64,000 nt of DNA from Neurospora crassa OR74A (GCF_000182925.2 NC_026506.1:1860001-1924000), one strand, 5' to 3'; positions 1 through 11,490 are shown, counted from the first letter of the stretch. Notes: generated by a model not told the origin, from the letters alone. Made by a program: numbers and translations.

Positions 1-119
1 AACTAGTTTCTTGAATATATAGTTGAATGTTTCCTCCTATATTACCTGCTTCCCCCCCCACCCCCTCCTCCCTACCAAAAAAAAAAAAAAAGAAAAAGAA
101 AAAAAAAGAAAAAAGAATT

Positions 120-672
120 TTTTTTTTAAAAAAAGTGCGCTTTCAGAAATCTCGCTTCTAACCCTAACCCTCTCAGTGGGCTTCAGGGTTAGAGGAATCA
201 GTCATTTTTCAGACTTAGTCATTTTTCGGAATTAGTTATTTTTCGGATTTAGTTACTTCTAGGCTACGGTCGCAATTAAAATCTTCATTTTCAACTTCTT
301 TTACATTGTTCTCAACGACCAATGCCTACACTAGGGTACAACCGGTGTTAAAATGACCGCCTTTTTCTTTTCGTCATTCTAGCACCAGGTGTATTTTAAT
401 GTACGCGACGGTCGCGGAGTAATCTCTATTGCAAAAGAAAAAGTGGCTTTTTTGCTCTGCTATTTAAACTGTGTCCTGCTTGGTGCTAAGTTTTCCTATT
501 TGGGACTACCAAGACAGGTAATTTTCTGCATTCTAGCCTATTATAGACAGATACGCCGCGCCTTCCTCGCTTGCGTTGGTGGGCCTATGGACCACGACCT
601 TTGGTACGGATCTTCCATATCACCTTTTGGCCTACAACAACGCTGGAGCTCTGAGGCATGGGCGTCTCAATA
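120..672 (+). repeat. Dispersed repeat R1, copy A
   Basis: This copy shares a common core with stretches at about 3060-3480 and 10330-11490. Shared segments include the words around 'ttcgtcattctagcacc', the block 'cgcgccttcctcgcttg' (near 565) and an end close to 'cgtctcaataaa'. Copy A is the least mutated of the three. It contains a 94-codon open frame that I do not recognise and that is not kept open in the other copies, so I do not call a gene. The family is unknown. Confidence 0.6.
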
Positions 673-673
673 A

Positions 674-1165
674 ATAGAAAGAGGGTCTTTATACTATTAT
701 AAGTAAAAATAAATTTATAAATTTAAGGAGTAAAGGGATAGGATGGAGGTAATTATAAATAGAGTAAGGAAATAGAAAAGTATGGAAATTAAATAAGGAA
801 ATAAGGTAGGGAAGTAGAAAGAAGATAAAAAAAAGAACAATAAGGGGTAAAATAGAAAAGCGACGAGGGAGGCGATACCCTAAGTCTAATCCTACTTTCA
901 TTATTCTTATTATTTCAATAATAGAATAATATAGCAGTAGGAGAAACAAAATTAATTCATTGTAGCAGTAGGGGAGAATTATTATAATTGTAAGTAAAGT
1001 AGGAGCGGTGTAAAAATCAACAATTGAAATAAAGCTAGGGGTTTTTATCCGACGGTGTTTAATGCCGTACAGTTTTCCCCTCTAGAGAATTGGAGAAGGA
1101 CCTTATACTAATATAGCTCTATAGTTATATAGAATAGGGAATAAGATTATTATTATTATGGAGTA
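674..1165 (+). repeat. Dispersed repeat R2, copy 1 (RIP-mutated)
   Basis: This copy is related to 3890-4060 and 8975-9590. The most recognisable part is the block beginning 'aaagctaggggtttttatcc' (near 1031), running to 'ccctctagagaattggagaa'. Compared with the 3.9 kb copy it carries C-to-T and G-to-A changes. For example the word 'cggcggcgcttaacgccg' there reads 'cgacggtgtttaatgccg' here. It could be the end of a retroelement, but no terminal features could be fixed. Confidence 0.6.
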
Positions 1166-2461
1166 GGGTACTAAACTAATACAATTTAATTAAATTATAC
1201 CTAATTTAGTACTATAGTTAGGGTACGCCTAATGCTACGGTTGGATGTACGCTGGCTGCCTGCTATTGGTGGGCGGTCCGCGGGAAGTGGGACCCACCCC
1301 TGTAAATTAGGGTAGATCCTTGACTAGACTAGGGATTCTTATATAAAAGGATCCCTAATTAGGCCAGCCAATGGCTGCAAAACTTCCTCCTACATCTCGC
1401 TTTCTTACTCCCATATTATTAATTTATATTTAAGATATTTAAAGTTCTAAGCAAACCTAGCGAACTGTAATATAAGCTAAGGTTGGCTCAATTAGGGTAA
1501 TACTTATTAATAATCTTAAAATAGGGTTAATAAGAATAATATTGATTATTCGATTAGAGTAATTACCTACACTACAGTTGTACGAGCCCGTCAGTTGGGA
1601 GGTTACTATATTAGCTATTTACATTACGGTTAGTTAGGGAAATATATTGAAAAATGGAAGATTAACCTATACCGTCGATAAAATAATAGTACTTTATTAA
1701 CTTAGTAATAACTAGCAGTGTACAATATAGTAGTTTGATTAAGGGTAACGAAGGTATATAAGTTAGTAGAGAAGGTAATATAATAAGGTATATATTAGAA
1801 TAGCTACTAAGTTAGATTGAGATACCTAGTATAGTACGAGGGTAGCTAGTACAACCCCCAGATGGGTATAATAGTTTGAAATTTGGGAGCTTAGCGGGCG
1901 CGGTACAAGCGAGACTAGTACGGGTCGGTCGGGGTTGTGTAGGGTTAGGGTTGGGTGTGGGAAAAAAGGTAGATCCACGTGCGGACAGAGTTTTATCTAC
2001 GTCCGGATGAAATTTCTTATTTCAAATTTATTAAAGTAATTGAATTAGTTGAATAAAGTAGTGCAATAGAAAGAAAACAATAAATAATAGGTAAATAATA
2101 AGTATTTAAATTATAAGTAGATATAAGCGTATAAGAGTATATGTAAGTAAGGGGATTTTATTATCGGAAATGAAGATTAGCCTTCCTAATTATAAAATTA
2201 AATAGTTAATCTCATAATTAATTTGGCTAGTTTGGTTAATTTAGTCGATTCTTCTATTTAGTCGTTTGAAAAATAGTCGTCCTTGGCCGGAGCCAGATGT
2301 GGCCAACGAAGATAGTGAAACGCCTATAGATTTAACTTAAAAGAATAAGAACCTGAGTTTTCTTTGAAAATCTAATACTAATTTTCCTTTATACGATATT
2401 ATATAGCTTAGACTCTTATTTTTAAAGTAGATATTATAAATTTTTATTAATATTTTTATTT

Positions 2462-2632
2462 GCAGGGGCCTCGCCGGCCCCCTGCACCCCCGGCTACTAA
2501 CCCTAACCCTAATTTCCTACTAAGATAAAAAAACTATTTACAAGCGGGGGCCTCTCACCGGCCCCCTGCACCCCCGGAGCTAACCCTAACCCTAACTAAC
2601 CCTAACTCTAACTAACCCTAGTTCTAACTAAT
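2462..2632. repeat. GC-palindrome units next to interstitial telomere repeats
   Basis: Two units about 80 bp apart each consist of a GC-rich near-palindrome (GGGGCC...GGCCCC followed by CTGCACCCCCGG). Each is immediately followed by CCCTAA repeats. The second runs on into degenerate CCCTAA/CTCTAA variants to about 2630. CCCTAA is the complement of the TTAGGG telomere repeat used by most filamentous fungi. Shorter telomere-type motifs also lie at about 148-165 (C-rich strand) and 1939-1955 (G-rich strand). The GC-rich units stand out sharply from the AT-rich surroundings. Confidence 0.75.
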
Positions 2633-2845
2633 ACTAATTCCAATTTTCTTCTATTATAAAAATTATTTTTATTAGAACCTTAGGATTTACTTCTCTTCAT
2701 TAATAAAAAAAAGTATTTCAAAAACTTCCTTTTTATTAAAGTAATAATTAAAGAATCCCTACTTAAATTATTTTAATTATTTTAATTTATAATTACTTTA
2801 AATTATTATTCTTAAATCCTTTTTTCTCTAAAATAAAGTAAAAAC

Positions 2846-2920
2846 TTAACTCTAAGCTGGATTGAACCTAGAACCTCGCTAATATTCAAGTAATATAATA
2901 ACTATTAAGCTACTAAGCTT
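2846..2920 (-). pseudogene. tRNA-like relic (possible tRNA pseudogene or tRNA-derived SINE head)
   Basis: Read on the minus strand, the stretch contains an A-box-like word (TAGCTTAATAGTT) and, about 35 nt later, a B-box-like word (GGTTCAATCC). The ends could form most of an acceptor stem (TAAGCTT with CAGCTTA). The T-stem does not pair properly and the whole is AT-shifted, so it is not a working tRNA. It may be a RIP-mutated tRNA copy or a SINE head. Confidence 0.35.
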
Positions 2921-3059
2921 ATTAAGCAACTAACTCAAATTATTAGAAAGAGATGCCTTTTTTTTATTTATATTATTAAAAAGTAAAAAGAAAAAAAAAG
3001 GAAAAAAAAAGAAGAAAAAAAAGAAAAAAAAAGGAAAAAAAAGGAAAAAAAAACTCGAA

Positions 3060-3480
3060 TGCAAAATTTTGAATTTTTTTTCTTTTTTGTCTCCTTTTAC
3101 CTTTTTCTCAAAAACTAGAGTGTGCACTACAATGTAGCTAGTACCAAAATAACCGCCTTATTTTTTTCGTCATTTTGGTACCCTATGCACTTTGATGTAC
3201 GTAATGGTCTAGGAGAAATTTCAATTGCAAAGGAAAAAGTAGCTTTTTGCAGCTGAAAGCACGGGCCTTGAGTTAAGCTCAATGTCCAAATTTCCTCTTT
3301 TGGATTTCAGGCTCCGCAATTAATGGTATTTGGACCGCTATAGATAGAACCGCCGCTCCTTCCTCGCTTCGTAGTGGGCCCATGGCACTACGACCTCTAG
3401 TGTGGATTCTTGCTATAACACTTCTGGGCCCGACGACGAATCTGTGAAGGAATAGGCGTTTCAATAAAGCTATTTAGATA
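3060..3480 (+). repeat. Dispersed repeat R1, copy B
   Basis: This second copy of R1 shares 'gtgcactacaatgtagctag' with copy C and the blocks 'aaggaaaaagtagctttttt' and 'ccttcctcgctt' with copies A and C. It ends in 'gcgtttcaataaa', as copy A does. Its middle part (about 3255-3340) differs from copies A and C and may be a replacement or insertion. Confidence 0.55.
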
Positions 3481-3889
3481 TTACTCTCTAGTAAAAGTAT
3501 TTAAGTAGCTATTATTTTGGTATAGTTGGGTACGGCTAGTAGGCTTCTAGGTACAAGTAAATATTGTAATACTCTATAATTAAGCTTAAAAGGAAGTTCT
3601 ATACTCCTGTAGGTATAGTAAGGTGTGTGGTGGCGTTTTTTACCCTAGTCGCATTATTCGGCCTTAAGAATAACTAAATAGATATATAGATTAGTCTTAG
3701 TCTCTTATAATAGACGTTCAACCTTAGTTAGCCCCTATCCACTTCCCCGCCACCCCGTAGCGCAGTCGTTTTGGACCCACCAAATAGTATGATATTAGGA
3801 TCACGTCTGTATCTAGCTTGAACGAAAGTGCCCAATGTGCGCAGAATTTCTCGAAATTCTCAAATTTACTCGATTTTTATACATTCAAT

Positions 3890-4060
3890 AATAAAGATAT
3901 GGGCGGCGTGGAGAACCACAGCCGAGATGAAGCTGGGGGTTTTCATCCGGCGGCGCTTAACGCCGTACGGTTTTCCCCTCCAGAGAACTAGAGAAGGACC
4001 CCATGCCAATGAGGCACTATAGTTTATAGCATAGAGAATAAGACTATTATTAATAATAAA
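3890..4060 (+). repeat. Dispersed repeat R2, copy 2 (least mutated)
   Basis: This short copy of R2 keeps the GC-rich words (cggcggcgcttaacgccg and the block around ccctccagagaactagag). In the copies near 1.05 and 9.48 kb these have turned into T/A-rich versions. It therefore serves as the closest available proxy for the unmutated sequence and documents the direction of change. Confidence 0.6.
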
Positions 4061-4197
4061 GATATAAGAAAACGAAGATAATGTTGAAGATAGCCTTAAA
4101 GAAACGATTCTAATAGTATCCTTCTTTTTTTTATCCAATGATTCTTTTATAGAAAAATACCCTTAAAGGGGTGAATTGGAAGTGTGCATCAACTTTA

Positions 4198-4527
4198 TTC
4201 CTATACCTTTCCTTTGGTATTAACCCTTATATATAACGTTATAAACCAAAAAAACACATTATTAGAATAGTCTCGATAAGGCGATCCTCATAGTACTTTC
4301 AGTTTTTCTATATAATGAAAAATAGCTAGAATGCAACTAGAAAGGTGATAATTTCTATAGAAAAGAAAAAAAAGTAGAATGTTTTTGGTTATATCTTCAC
4401 CATTTTTCATTATATAGAAAAACTGAAAGTACTATGAGGATCGTCTTATCGAGACTATTCTAACAATGTGTTTTTTTGATTTATAACGTTATATATAAGG
4501 GTTTTTATTAAAGAAAAGGTAAGAGAA
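4198..4527. mobile_element. Fold-back MITE, 330 bp, probable TA target duplication
   Basis: The two ends, about 4198-4319 and 4398-4527, are near-perfect inverted copies of each other for roughly 120 bp. Shared words include 'gcgatcctcatagtactttc' and 'ttatatataacgttata'. They flank a spacer of about 80 bp. TA lies on both sides (4196-4197 and 4528-4529), which fits a Tc1/mariner-type target duplication. There is no coding capacity, so this is a non-autonomous element. Confidence 0.75.
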
Positions 4528-4952
4528 TAAAAGGAAAAAGTAGTTACGGTGGTTGCGCACAATCCCCACTTTTCTCCAAGTTAGGCTGAGACTGCCTTCG
4601 GCAGAAGTAAGCAGGCTGAGTGAATGAGACTAATTAGTCTAACCTATTGAACTAATTAGAAGTCTTGTATTGGACTGTACGGAGTATCTTAACCCCTGTC
4701 TCTAGGTAGGTCCGAAGAACCACACTAATAAACAAACTAGTCTTGTATTGTACCCGGGGTAGATTGTACCTTCTGACGTTCTTCGAATACTCATCGGACC
4801 TGGAAATGGCTTTGAAATTCTGGTACTCCACTATCTCGGATGCGAGCGTTGTGGTTGGCTAAAGACCAGTCTTGGCTAGTCTCAGTTCTCAATAACCCAC
4901 TCACCTCCAAAACCACCCCACCCCACCCGTTTTTGCGGTACGAGGAGAGGAG

Positions 4953-5459
4953 GCGGGCTATAGACAGACTACCCCCCTTCCCTATATCTAGACTACTTAA
5001 CCGCTTAGGGCAAGGCTTCTCAGCTTTTCTCCGCCGTACAAAAAAAGAAAAGTTTTACAACAGCCAAAGAAGTGTAGAATCCTCAGTCTTCGCCCGGGTA
5101 GGAAGATCCATTCCATAGTAATCTATATTGAAGCTTTCGCTTGGCTGTAATCTGAGTTCGACCGGAGTCATTTTCTTTCTTTCTTTCCTTTTTTTCCTCA
5201 TCTTTTTTAGGGGGGGGGGGGGGGGGGGAATGCATCTGGTGAAAGTGTATTGCCCTAACAAGAGTAACAAGAGAAGTGACTAACTATTTCTTGGAGGAAT
5301 TTGCGAAAATAACCAATCGTGAGCTAACAGACTTTCACCTGATTTTTGCAGTGGGATGTTAGCCATCAAAAAGATTGGTCAAATTCCTCAGAGCCATGCC
5401 CTAAGCGGTTAAGTAGTCTAGATATAGGGAAGGGGGGTAGTCTGTCTATAGCCCGGCTC
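4953..5459. mobile_element. Inverted-repeat element, about 507 bp, Mutator-like MITE candidate
   Basis: Ends of about 65 bp are near-perfect inverted repeats; the shared core reads gggctatagacagactaccc and onward to 'ccgcttagggca'. The same 12-bp word CGAGGAGAGGAG lies immediately outside both ends (4941-4952 and 5460-5471). A long terminal inverted repeat plus a 9-12 bp flanking duplication resembles Mutator-like MITEs. The interior is non-coding and contains a G run of about 19 (5210-5228). Confidence 0.65.
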
Positions 5460-5895
5460 CGAGGAGAGGAGACCCACATAATTGTGGGGCGGGTCCGCTG
5501 AAGCTTGTCGTCGGAGGTCAATGTGATAGAGACTAGTCTTGGCGGCCAAATTTCCAGGTCCTATTTCTAGACCTTTTGAGGTCTGGGAACGACTTTCGCG
5601 AAAGGTGGTCAGTGCTTTTTATTGACTTTCGTATCTTTCATTTTCCAAGACCATTTCCGAGAGCCACTTCCGGGCGACTCGAACACGCCCTTAACACAAC
5701 ACAACACCATCACGTCCGATTCATTACGTCCCGCTGGAGATCCGGCCCTCCATCCTCCCTTTACTGTCTTGTCTGTCGACAACCAAGCAAGCCATCGCCA
5801 CCCTGGCTTCTTGTCGCTCCACCGCTGCTGCATTGCTCGCGCCATTCGCATCAATAACATCGCTGTCACGATTGCTCCCACGCACGAGACAGAAG

Positions 5896-7317
5896 ATGGC
5901 GGCCACAGTCGCGACAAGACTCGTCAATGACAATGAGACACCACCCCTTACCCCCAACCCTACGTCGGTTGTTGAAGTGTCGGATGCGGTGACCATGTCT
6001 CCGGCCGCTGAACCTCCCGCTGTTGCGATCACTCCGTCCGATCCCTGGCCCCGGCCCTACTTTGTCGAAGATGGCCTTCGCCGCGTCGTGCCGTACCATT
6101 ACACCTACAACACGTGGTGCAAGGAGCGTTGGCGCGGTCGCAAGCTGATGGAAATATTTGAGGTCGAGTTCCGGGACCGGCCGGCCGAGTATTACCGTAA
6201 CGCCGTTGAGACCGGCCTAGTTGTCGTCAATGGCAAGGCCGTCGGTCCCGAACACGTCCTCAAAAATGGTGACCTCATCTCCCATACCACTCACCGTCAT
6301 GAGCCTCCCGTCACAGCCGAGCCCATTCGCGTGATTCACGAAGACAATGATCTGATTGTCATCAACAAGCCGTCCGGTGTCCCCGTCCACCCCGCTGGCC
6401 GCTACAACTACAATTCTGTTGTCGAGATTATCAAGTCCGAGAGGGGACCTGGTTTCTTACCGCGTCCTTGCAACAGACTTGACCGGCTCACCAGCGGTAT
6501 CATGTTTCTTGCCAAAAGTCAGCACGCGGCCGAACGTCTCGTTGCTCAAATTTCTCAACGCAGTGTCCGCAAGGAGTACATCGCCAGGGTTGTTGGCAGG
6601 TTTCCCGACGGTGAAGTGGTTTGCGATCAACCCATCCTTCAGATTTCCCCCAAACTAACCCTCAACCGTGTGCGCGCCAACGGCAAGGCGGCCCGAACCG
6701 TTTTCAAGCGCCTGGCCTATTATCCTCCCGTTGACCCTCCTACCAAGGGTCAGACCGAACAACCGGCTATGCCGGACGCAGAGCAAGCGGCGCAGAGGAG
6801 GGGCGAAGGAGAGGGATATTCCATTGTCCGCTGTCTTCCCGTTACCGGAAGGACTCATCAAATCCGGGTTCATCTCCAATTCTTAGGTCACCCCATCCAG
6901 AATGACCCGATCTATGCCAATCAAAAGGTTTGGGGGTTTGATCTCGGCCGTAACGATGCCGACGCAGCTCGAAACAGTGACGAGGATATCATCTCCCGTC
7001 TCTCTCGGATGGGCAAAGAGGACATTGCTGATGCGGTTGCCTATTATGACGAGATGGTGGACAACTACCATAGGAAGAAGGCGGAAAAGATGTCTGGCCA
7101 ACTTTGTGACGTTTGCCGGACACCGCTCTATACAGATCCTGGCGAGCAAGAGCTTTCGCTCTGGCTTCACAGTCTCAGATATGAGGATGCTGATGGAGCA
7201 TGGAGCTATGTGAGCCCCTTACCCGCCTGGGCCTTACCCCCGAGTGGTATGACCGGACCGACAGAGGTAGGCGGAATGGATGATCTTGTAAGCGCTGTCG
7301 ATGCAAGCTCAACATAA
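5896..7317 (+). CDS. RNA pseudouridine synthase, RluA family (Pus9/Rib2-type)
   Basis: This protein of 473 residues has no visible intron. It should convert uridine to pseudouridine in tRNA; by similarity to Pus9 and the Pus domain of Rib2 the target is probably U32. An S4-like RNA-binding segment lies at about residues 80-140. The RluA catalytic signature RLDRLTSG follows, with the likely catalytic Asp at residue 196 (codon 6481). The C-terminal stretch CDVCRTPLYTDPGEQELSLW (from about 7105) resembles the tail typical of the Pus9/Rib2 group. No deaminase domain follows, so this is not a full Rib2. I chose the ATG at 5896; an in-frame ATG at 5833 would add 21 residues. Base composition is normal although the gene lies between two RIP-type islands, and the frame is intact. 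Pus6 is a less likely alternative. Confidence 0.9.
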   Translation: MAATVATRLVNDNETPPLTPNPTSVVEVSDAVTMSPAAEPPAVAITPSDPWPRPYFVEDGLRRVVPYHYTYNTWCKERWRGRKLMEIFEVEFRDRPAEYYRNAVETGLVVVNGKAVGPEHVLKNGDLISHTTHRHEPPVTAEPIRVIHEDNDLIVINKPSGVPVHPAGRYNYNSVVEIIKSERGPGFLPRPCNRLDRLTSGIMFLAKSQHAAERLVAQISQRSVRKEYIARVVGRFPDGEVVCDQPILQISPKLTLNRVRANGKAARTVFKRLAYYPPVDPPTKGQTEQPAMPDAEQAAQRRGEGEGYSIVRCLPVTGRTHQIRVHLQFLGHPIQNDPIYANQKVWGFDLGRNDADAARNSDEDIISRLSRMGKEDIADAVAYYDEMVDNYHRKKAEKMSGQLCDVCRTPLYTDPGEQELSLWLHSLRYEDADGAWSYVSPLPAWALPPSGMTGPTEVGGMDDLVSAVDASST

Positions 7318-8330
7318 AGAGAAAACCTCGCGGAGGATATTGATGACCCGGGCCGTGCCCGTGGCTTGTTCCTCGGAACAGTAACCTTTGGTTACACTCT
7401 TGAGGAGATGGTTTAGGCAAACTGCCGAGTTGTGGCTTGAGAGAGTCATTGGCCAACTCACTACTGCGAGGTTGTGCCTCGCCTGGGATTCTGGTAAGGA
7501 CCAACAAGTACATGAGCACTGAAGACGATCTATTGCAGATTAACACTATCTTTTCACCGTGACCTCCGTGCTGGTGGGGACTACGAGGTCGAGGAATGGT
7601 TCCAGAAGGTATGATGCCATTCACACCGGACCTATACTACGATGATCTCCGCATGGTCCTAACCGCGTGTAGTAGATCAATGATGTTGCAACGTGTGGGG
7701 TCGATACTGCCTCTAATTAGTAGTAATTAGTGCCTGTTTGTTCTGTGCTTGCAACTGAGCGCATGCACTACATAGGTTAGTAAGGTCTCAACTATATACT
7801 CTCACCGCGCGCAAACTCTTCTCAACACGCTACTATGTTGTTTCCTGAAGCCATATCGCTGTCCCACGCCCGTGCGTTTCCGACAGACATACTCAACTGC
7901 CTAACAAGTGGCCCCCAAGTCTCGAAACGTATCCCATCGGACCTCGGACAGGATGGAAAGCGTGGGTCCCCAGGGTGTGCGACAAAGTTCATATTTGCAC
8001 CAAAACATACCAGATAGTGCTCGATCCGTTTCTCCAATACCTCGCCTCCTTTCCCATGTCTTGTAGCCGCCGTCGCTTTAAGGGGATATTGGCTCGGGCT
8101 TCGGTCTTTGGGTAGTCTACACTAGTCTAGCCCTTCGCGCACTAACGTTACGCAGTTACGTAGTAAGGACGTTGGGTTGAAATGACTTTTCAAGTAGAGA
8201 AATGCAAAAGGTACTGTGTTTCAAGCCTGCACATATAGTGAAGTTTGTTAGATGCTGTAATAGCGATAACAAAAAGGGCTTGAATCTCAAGTTATTTGAT
8301 AGAAGAGGAGAAATGGAAACTAGCGCGGCC
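7318..8330. other. 3' flank of the pseudouridine synthase gene; no gene seen
   Basis: Composition is normal to about 8150 and then passes into the next AT-rich island. The open frames here are short and overlap on opposite strands. I recognise none of them. Confidence 0.6.
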
Positions 8331-8974
8331 TAAATACCTAGGAAGGGAGTGCAGGTAAATAGGAAAGTTCAATAGATATATAGCTTAGAGTATAGATTTT
8401 TAATAAATATAGAAAATCTATAAGGCGATTATATATTCTCTATTGTATAATTATACTACTTGCTAACGGTGTGGAAGCAAGTCGCGTTTTGGGAGCTGGC
8501 GGCTAGGTGTAAAAGCTTAGATAATAGTGAAAGAAAATAGAAAAGAAGGATAGGAAACCTACCGGAAGCCGAGACGAGGCAGATCTTATTAATGATAACC
8601 TTATAGAAGGCGTTAGGGGAGGCGGGCCTTACGCTGGTCTTCGGGAAAGCGGCAAAGTCTAGGGTATGGTAAAGGTAAGGAATTTTGCAAATAATACTAG
8701 CCGGGTTAGTATATAAATTAGGAAAAATAGGGGAGAAAATTATACTAGTTCTAGGAAATTACGAGGCTAAAAATAGTATGGAGGAAAGAAATAAGAGCTA
8801 AGGGCTCTAAATAAATTAGGTATATAGCGCTTAGGGACGGATTAAAGAAGGACACCTCTATATTAGAAATCAAATTAATTAGGCTAGGGTAATAAGGGTT
8901 AGAGGAAGCTATTTTAAATGAAGTTACAATAAAGAAGGAGGAAGAGGGAAATTAGGAAGAAATACTGTAAGGAG

Positions 8975-9590
<616 letters not shown>

Positions 9591-10329
9591 AATCATAAAT
9601 CATAAACTAGATAATACTAAACAAGATTTGGAGATTTTAAAAAAAAACTTTTGAAAAATGTAAATATATTCAATCTTTTATATAACCTTTTTTAAATAAA
9701 TGTATAAGAAAGTACTTACTTATAAGCTTGATAGAAAGTGGAAATTCTATAAGATATACTTATTATAATTTAAAACTTTCAAAATGTAAAATTCACTAAA
9801 TATAAATTTAAATATAATAATAAAAAAAATTTAATAACATATAACTATAAGAATTCTATAGTATATTACTTTTAATATAATTGTATATTTGTATTCAAAT
9901 ATATTTAATTTATATACTTATATCTGTAAAAGTATAATGTATTTAAATTAATAATATAGTACACTTTCTTCTAAGTAACTTTTATAATAGTATAATTATA
10001 ATAATTAACTCTAAAGCGTATTAAACTATTATATAATATTTATGAGAATAAATAATAATCTTACTTATACACTTGAGGAAATAATAAATAGATTTTGAAC
10101 TTATATTATACTATAGTCTAATATTAATAAGTAGTATAATATAGATCCTACTAGTATAATAGCTTTATATAGGTTATTTACAAGTTAGTTATTAAAATAG
10201 AATAGGCTACCCAAAAATATAATTTCCCTAGGTGGAGGTAAAGTCTAAGGCAGATAGAGAGACGCTTAGACTTAGTATTTCTAACTTAAGTAGGAAATGA
10301 AAAAAACTATTAATTGAATAAGAAAGTTT

Positions 10330-11490
10330 TTTGAAATGTTTTTTTAAATTTTTTAACCTTTTTTGGAATTTTTAACTCTCAACCCTAACTATAGCCCTCT
10401 ATACCTTCTATTTGGGATTATAGGTTGTTTTTCGGACTTAGTTACTTTTTAAACTTAATTACTCCCTGGACTTAGTAATTTTCAATTTGCTACGGTCGTC
10501 GCTGGGTCGTAACTAAAATTCCTATTTTTGAATTCTTTTACCTTTTTTTGAACAATTATCCCGTGCACTACAATGTAACTAGTACTAAAATAACCGCGTT
10601 TCTTATCTCAATATTTTTAATACCTTGTGCACTTTGATATATTTAATAGTTAAGAAGTGGTTCCAATTGTAAAGGGAAAAGTAGCTTTTTTGAACTATTA
10701 TTTAGACTGTGTCCTGCTTAGTACTGAGTTTTTTTCATATAGGCCTAAAAGATCATGTACTAAATAGTACTAATATAGGTAACTTTCTATATTCTAGTGA
10801 AATGGAGCAAAAAACCCACACCAACACGAAAAGCACCCTACTACACCTAAATGCAGCGAGGAGCAGATCTGGAGTTGAGCATAGCTTTTGTCCTTAGGAA
10901 CTAAGATAGAGTAATAAAACTACAACTTACCAACCTCCACCAAGGACTAACGAGGAGGGCAAAGCTCTTCTTATTAACTCTAGGTCGGTTAGTCGGTTCT
11001 AGAGATTAGTTCTTTCACGGAAGGTTTGCTAAGCTTACTGTCACGGGAGCGTTCAACGATAGTTCTGTGGTTTCGGGAGCGGAACTTCTTGGTCTATTTC
11101 TCGAGGAAGGGTGTTGTCTGGTCTGGAGTGCCTGCGTTTCTTTCTTTCTCCTGGCTTGGGATCTTCTCCTTATATCCTTTCTACTCTACACTTCCAGGGT
11201 CCTATTTGACCAGTACAACAGATCTACTCCTCAATGAGCAATGAGCCAAGGCTCTAATACCTCCACCTATTATATAAAAGCAAGGGCCCAAAGCCAAAAA
11301 GAAAACACAAAAGAAAGAAATGGAATACTCCAATTCACTAGCCTATTATAAATAGATACGCTGCGCCTTCCTCGCTTGTAGTATTAGAGTATACCTATAG
11401 ACTACGACCTTTAGTATAAATCTTCTATATTACCTTTCAAGCCTACAATAATCACTAAGTTCCAAATGTATAGTCGTTTTAATGAAGAAG
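10330..11490 (+). repeat. Dispersed repeat R1, copy C, interrupted by an insertion
   Basis: The third R1 copy matches copy A on both sides of an inserted block at 10797-11338. The left part keeps 'gactgtgtcctgctta' (near 10705). The right part continues at 'tagcctattataaatagata' (from 11339), exactly where copy A reads 'tagcctattatagacagata'. This copy is more AT-shifted than copy A. Confidence 0.65.
10797..11338. mobile_element. Insertion (542 bp) nested in R1: MITE or solo LTR
   Basis: Copy A of R1 shows the empty site, so the insertion limits are clear. The ends read GTGAAATGGAG and CTCCAATTCAC, an 11-bp inverted repeat with one mismatch. Two readings fit. One is a MITE with a TA duplication (10795-10796 and 11339-11340). 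The other is a solo LTR running TG...CA with a 4-bp CTAG duplication, supported by a TATATAAAAG box near 11272. Composition is less AT-shifted than the host repeat, so the insertion is probably younger. Confidence 0.65.

Larger units (their letters stand above)
1..5560. other. AT-rich RIP-type island with fossil repeats
   Basis: This block is very AT-rich, shows no credible coding sequence and is built largely of degraded repeats. It includes copies of two dispersed families (R1 and R2), interstitial telomere-type repeats, two small inverted-repeat elements (4198-4527 and 4953-5459) and long A or T runs. Repeat copies differ mostly by C/T and G/A exchanges, as expected after repeat-induced point mutation. 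Composition returns to normal near 5560, just before the pseudouridine synthase gene. A promoter-like block near 1345-1360 (TATATAAAAGG) may belong to a fossil LTR, but its family and ends could not be fixed. Confidence 0.8.

Noticed and set aside
389-673. 94-codon frame in repeat R1 copy A
   Set aside because: Not kept open in the other two R1 copies, and composition is that of a decayed repeat.
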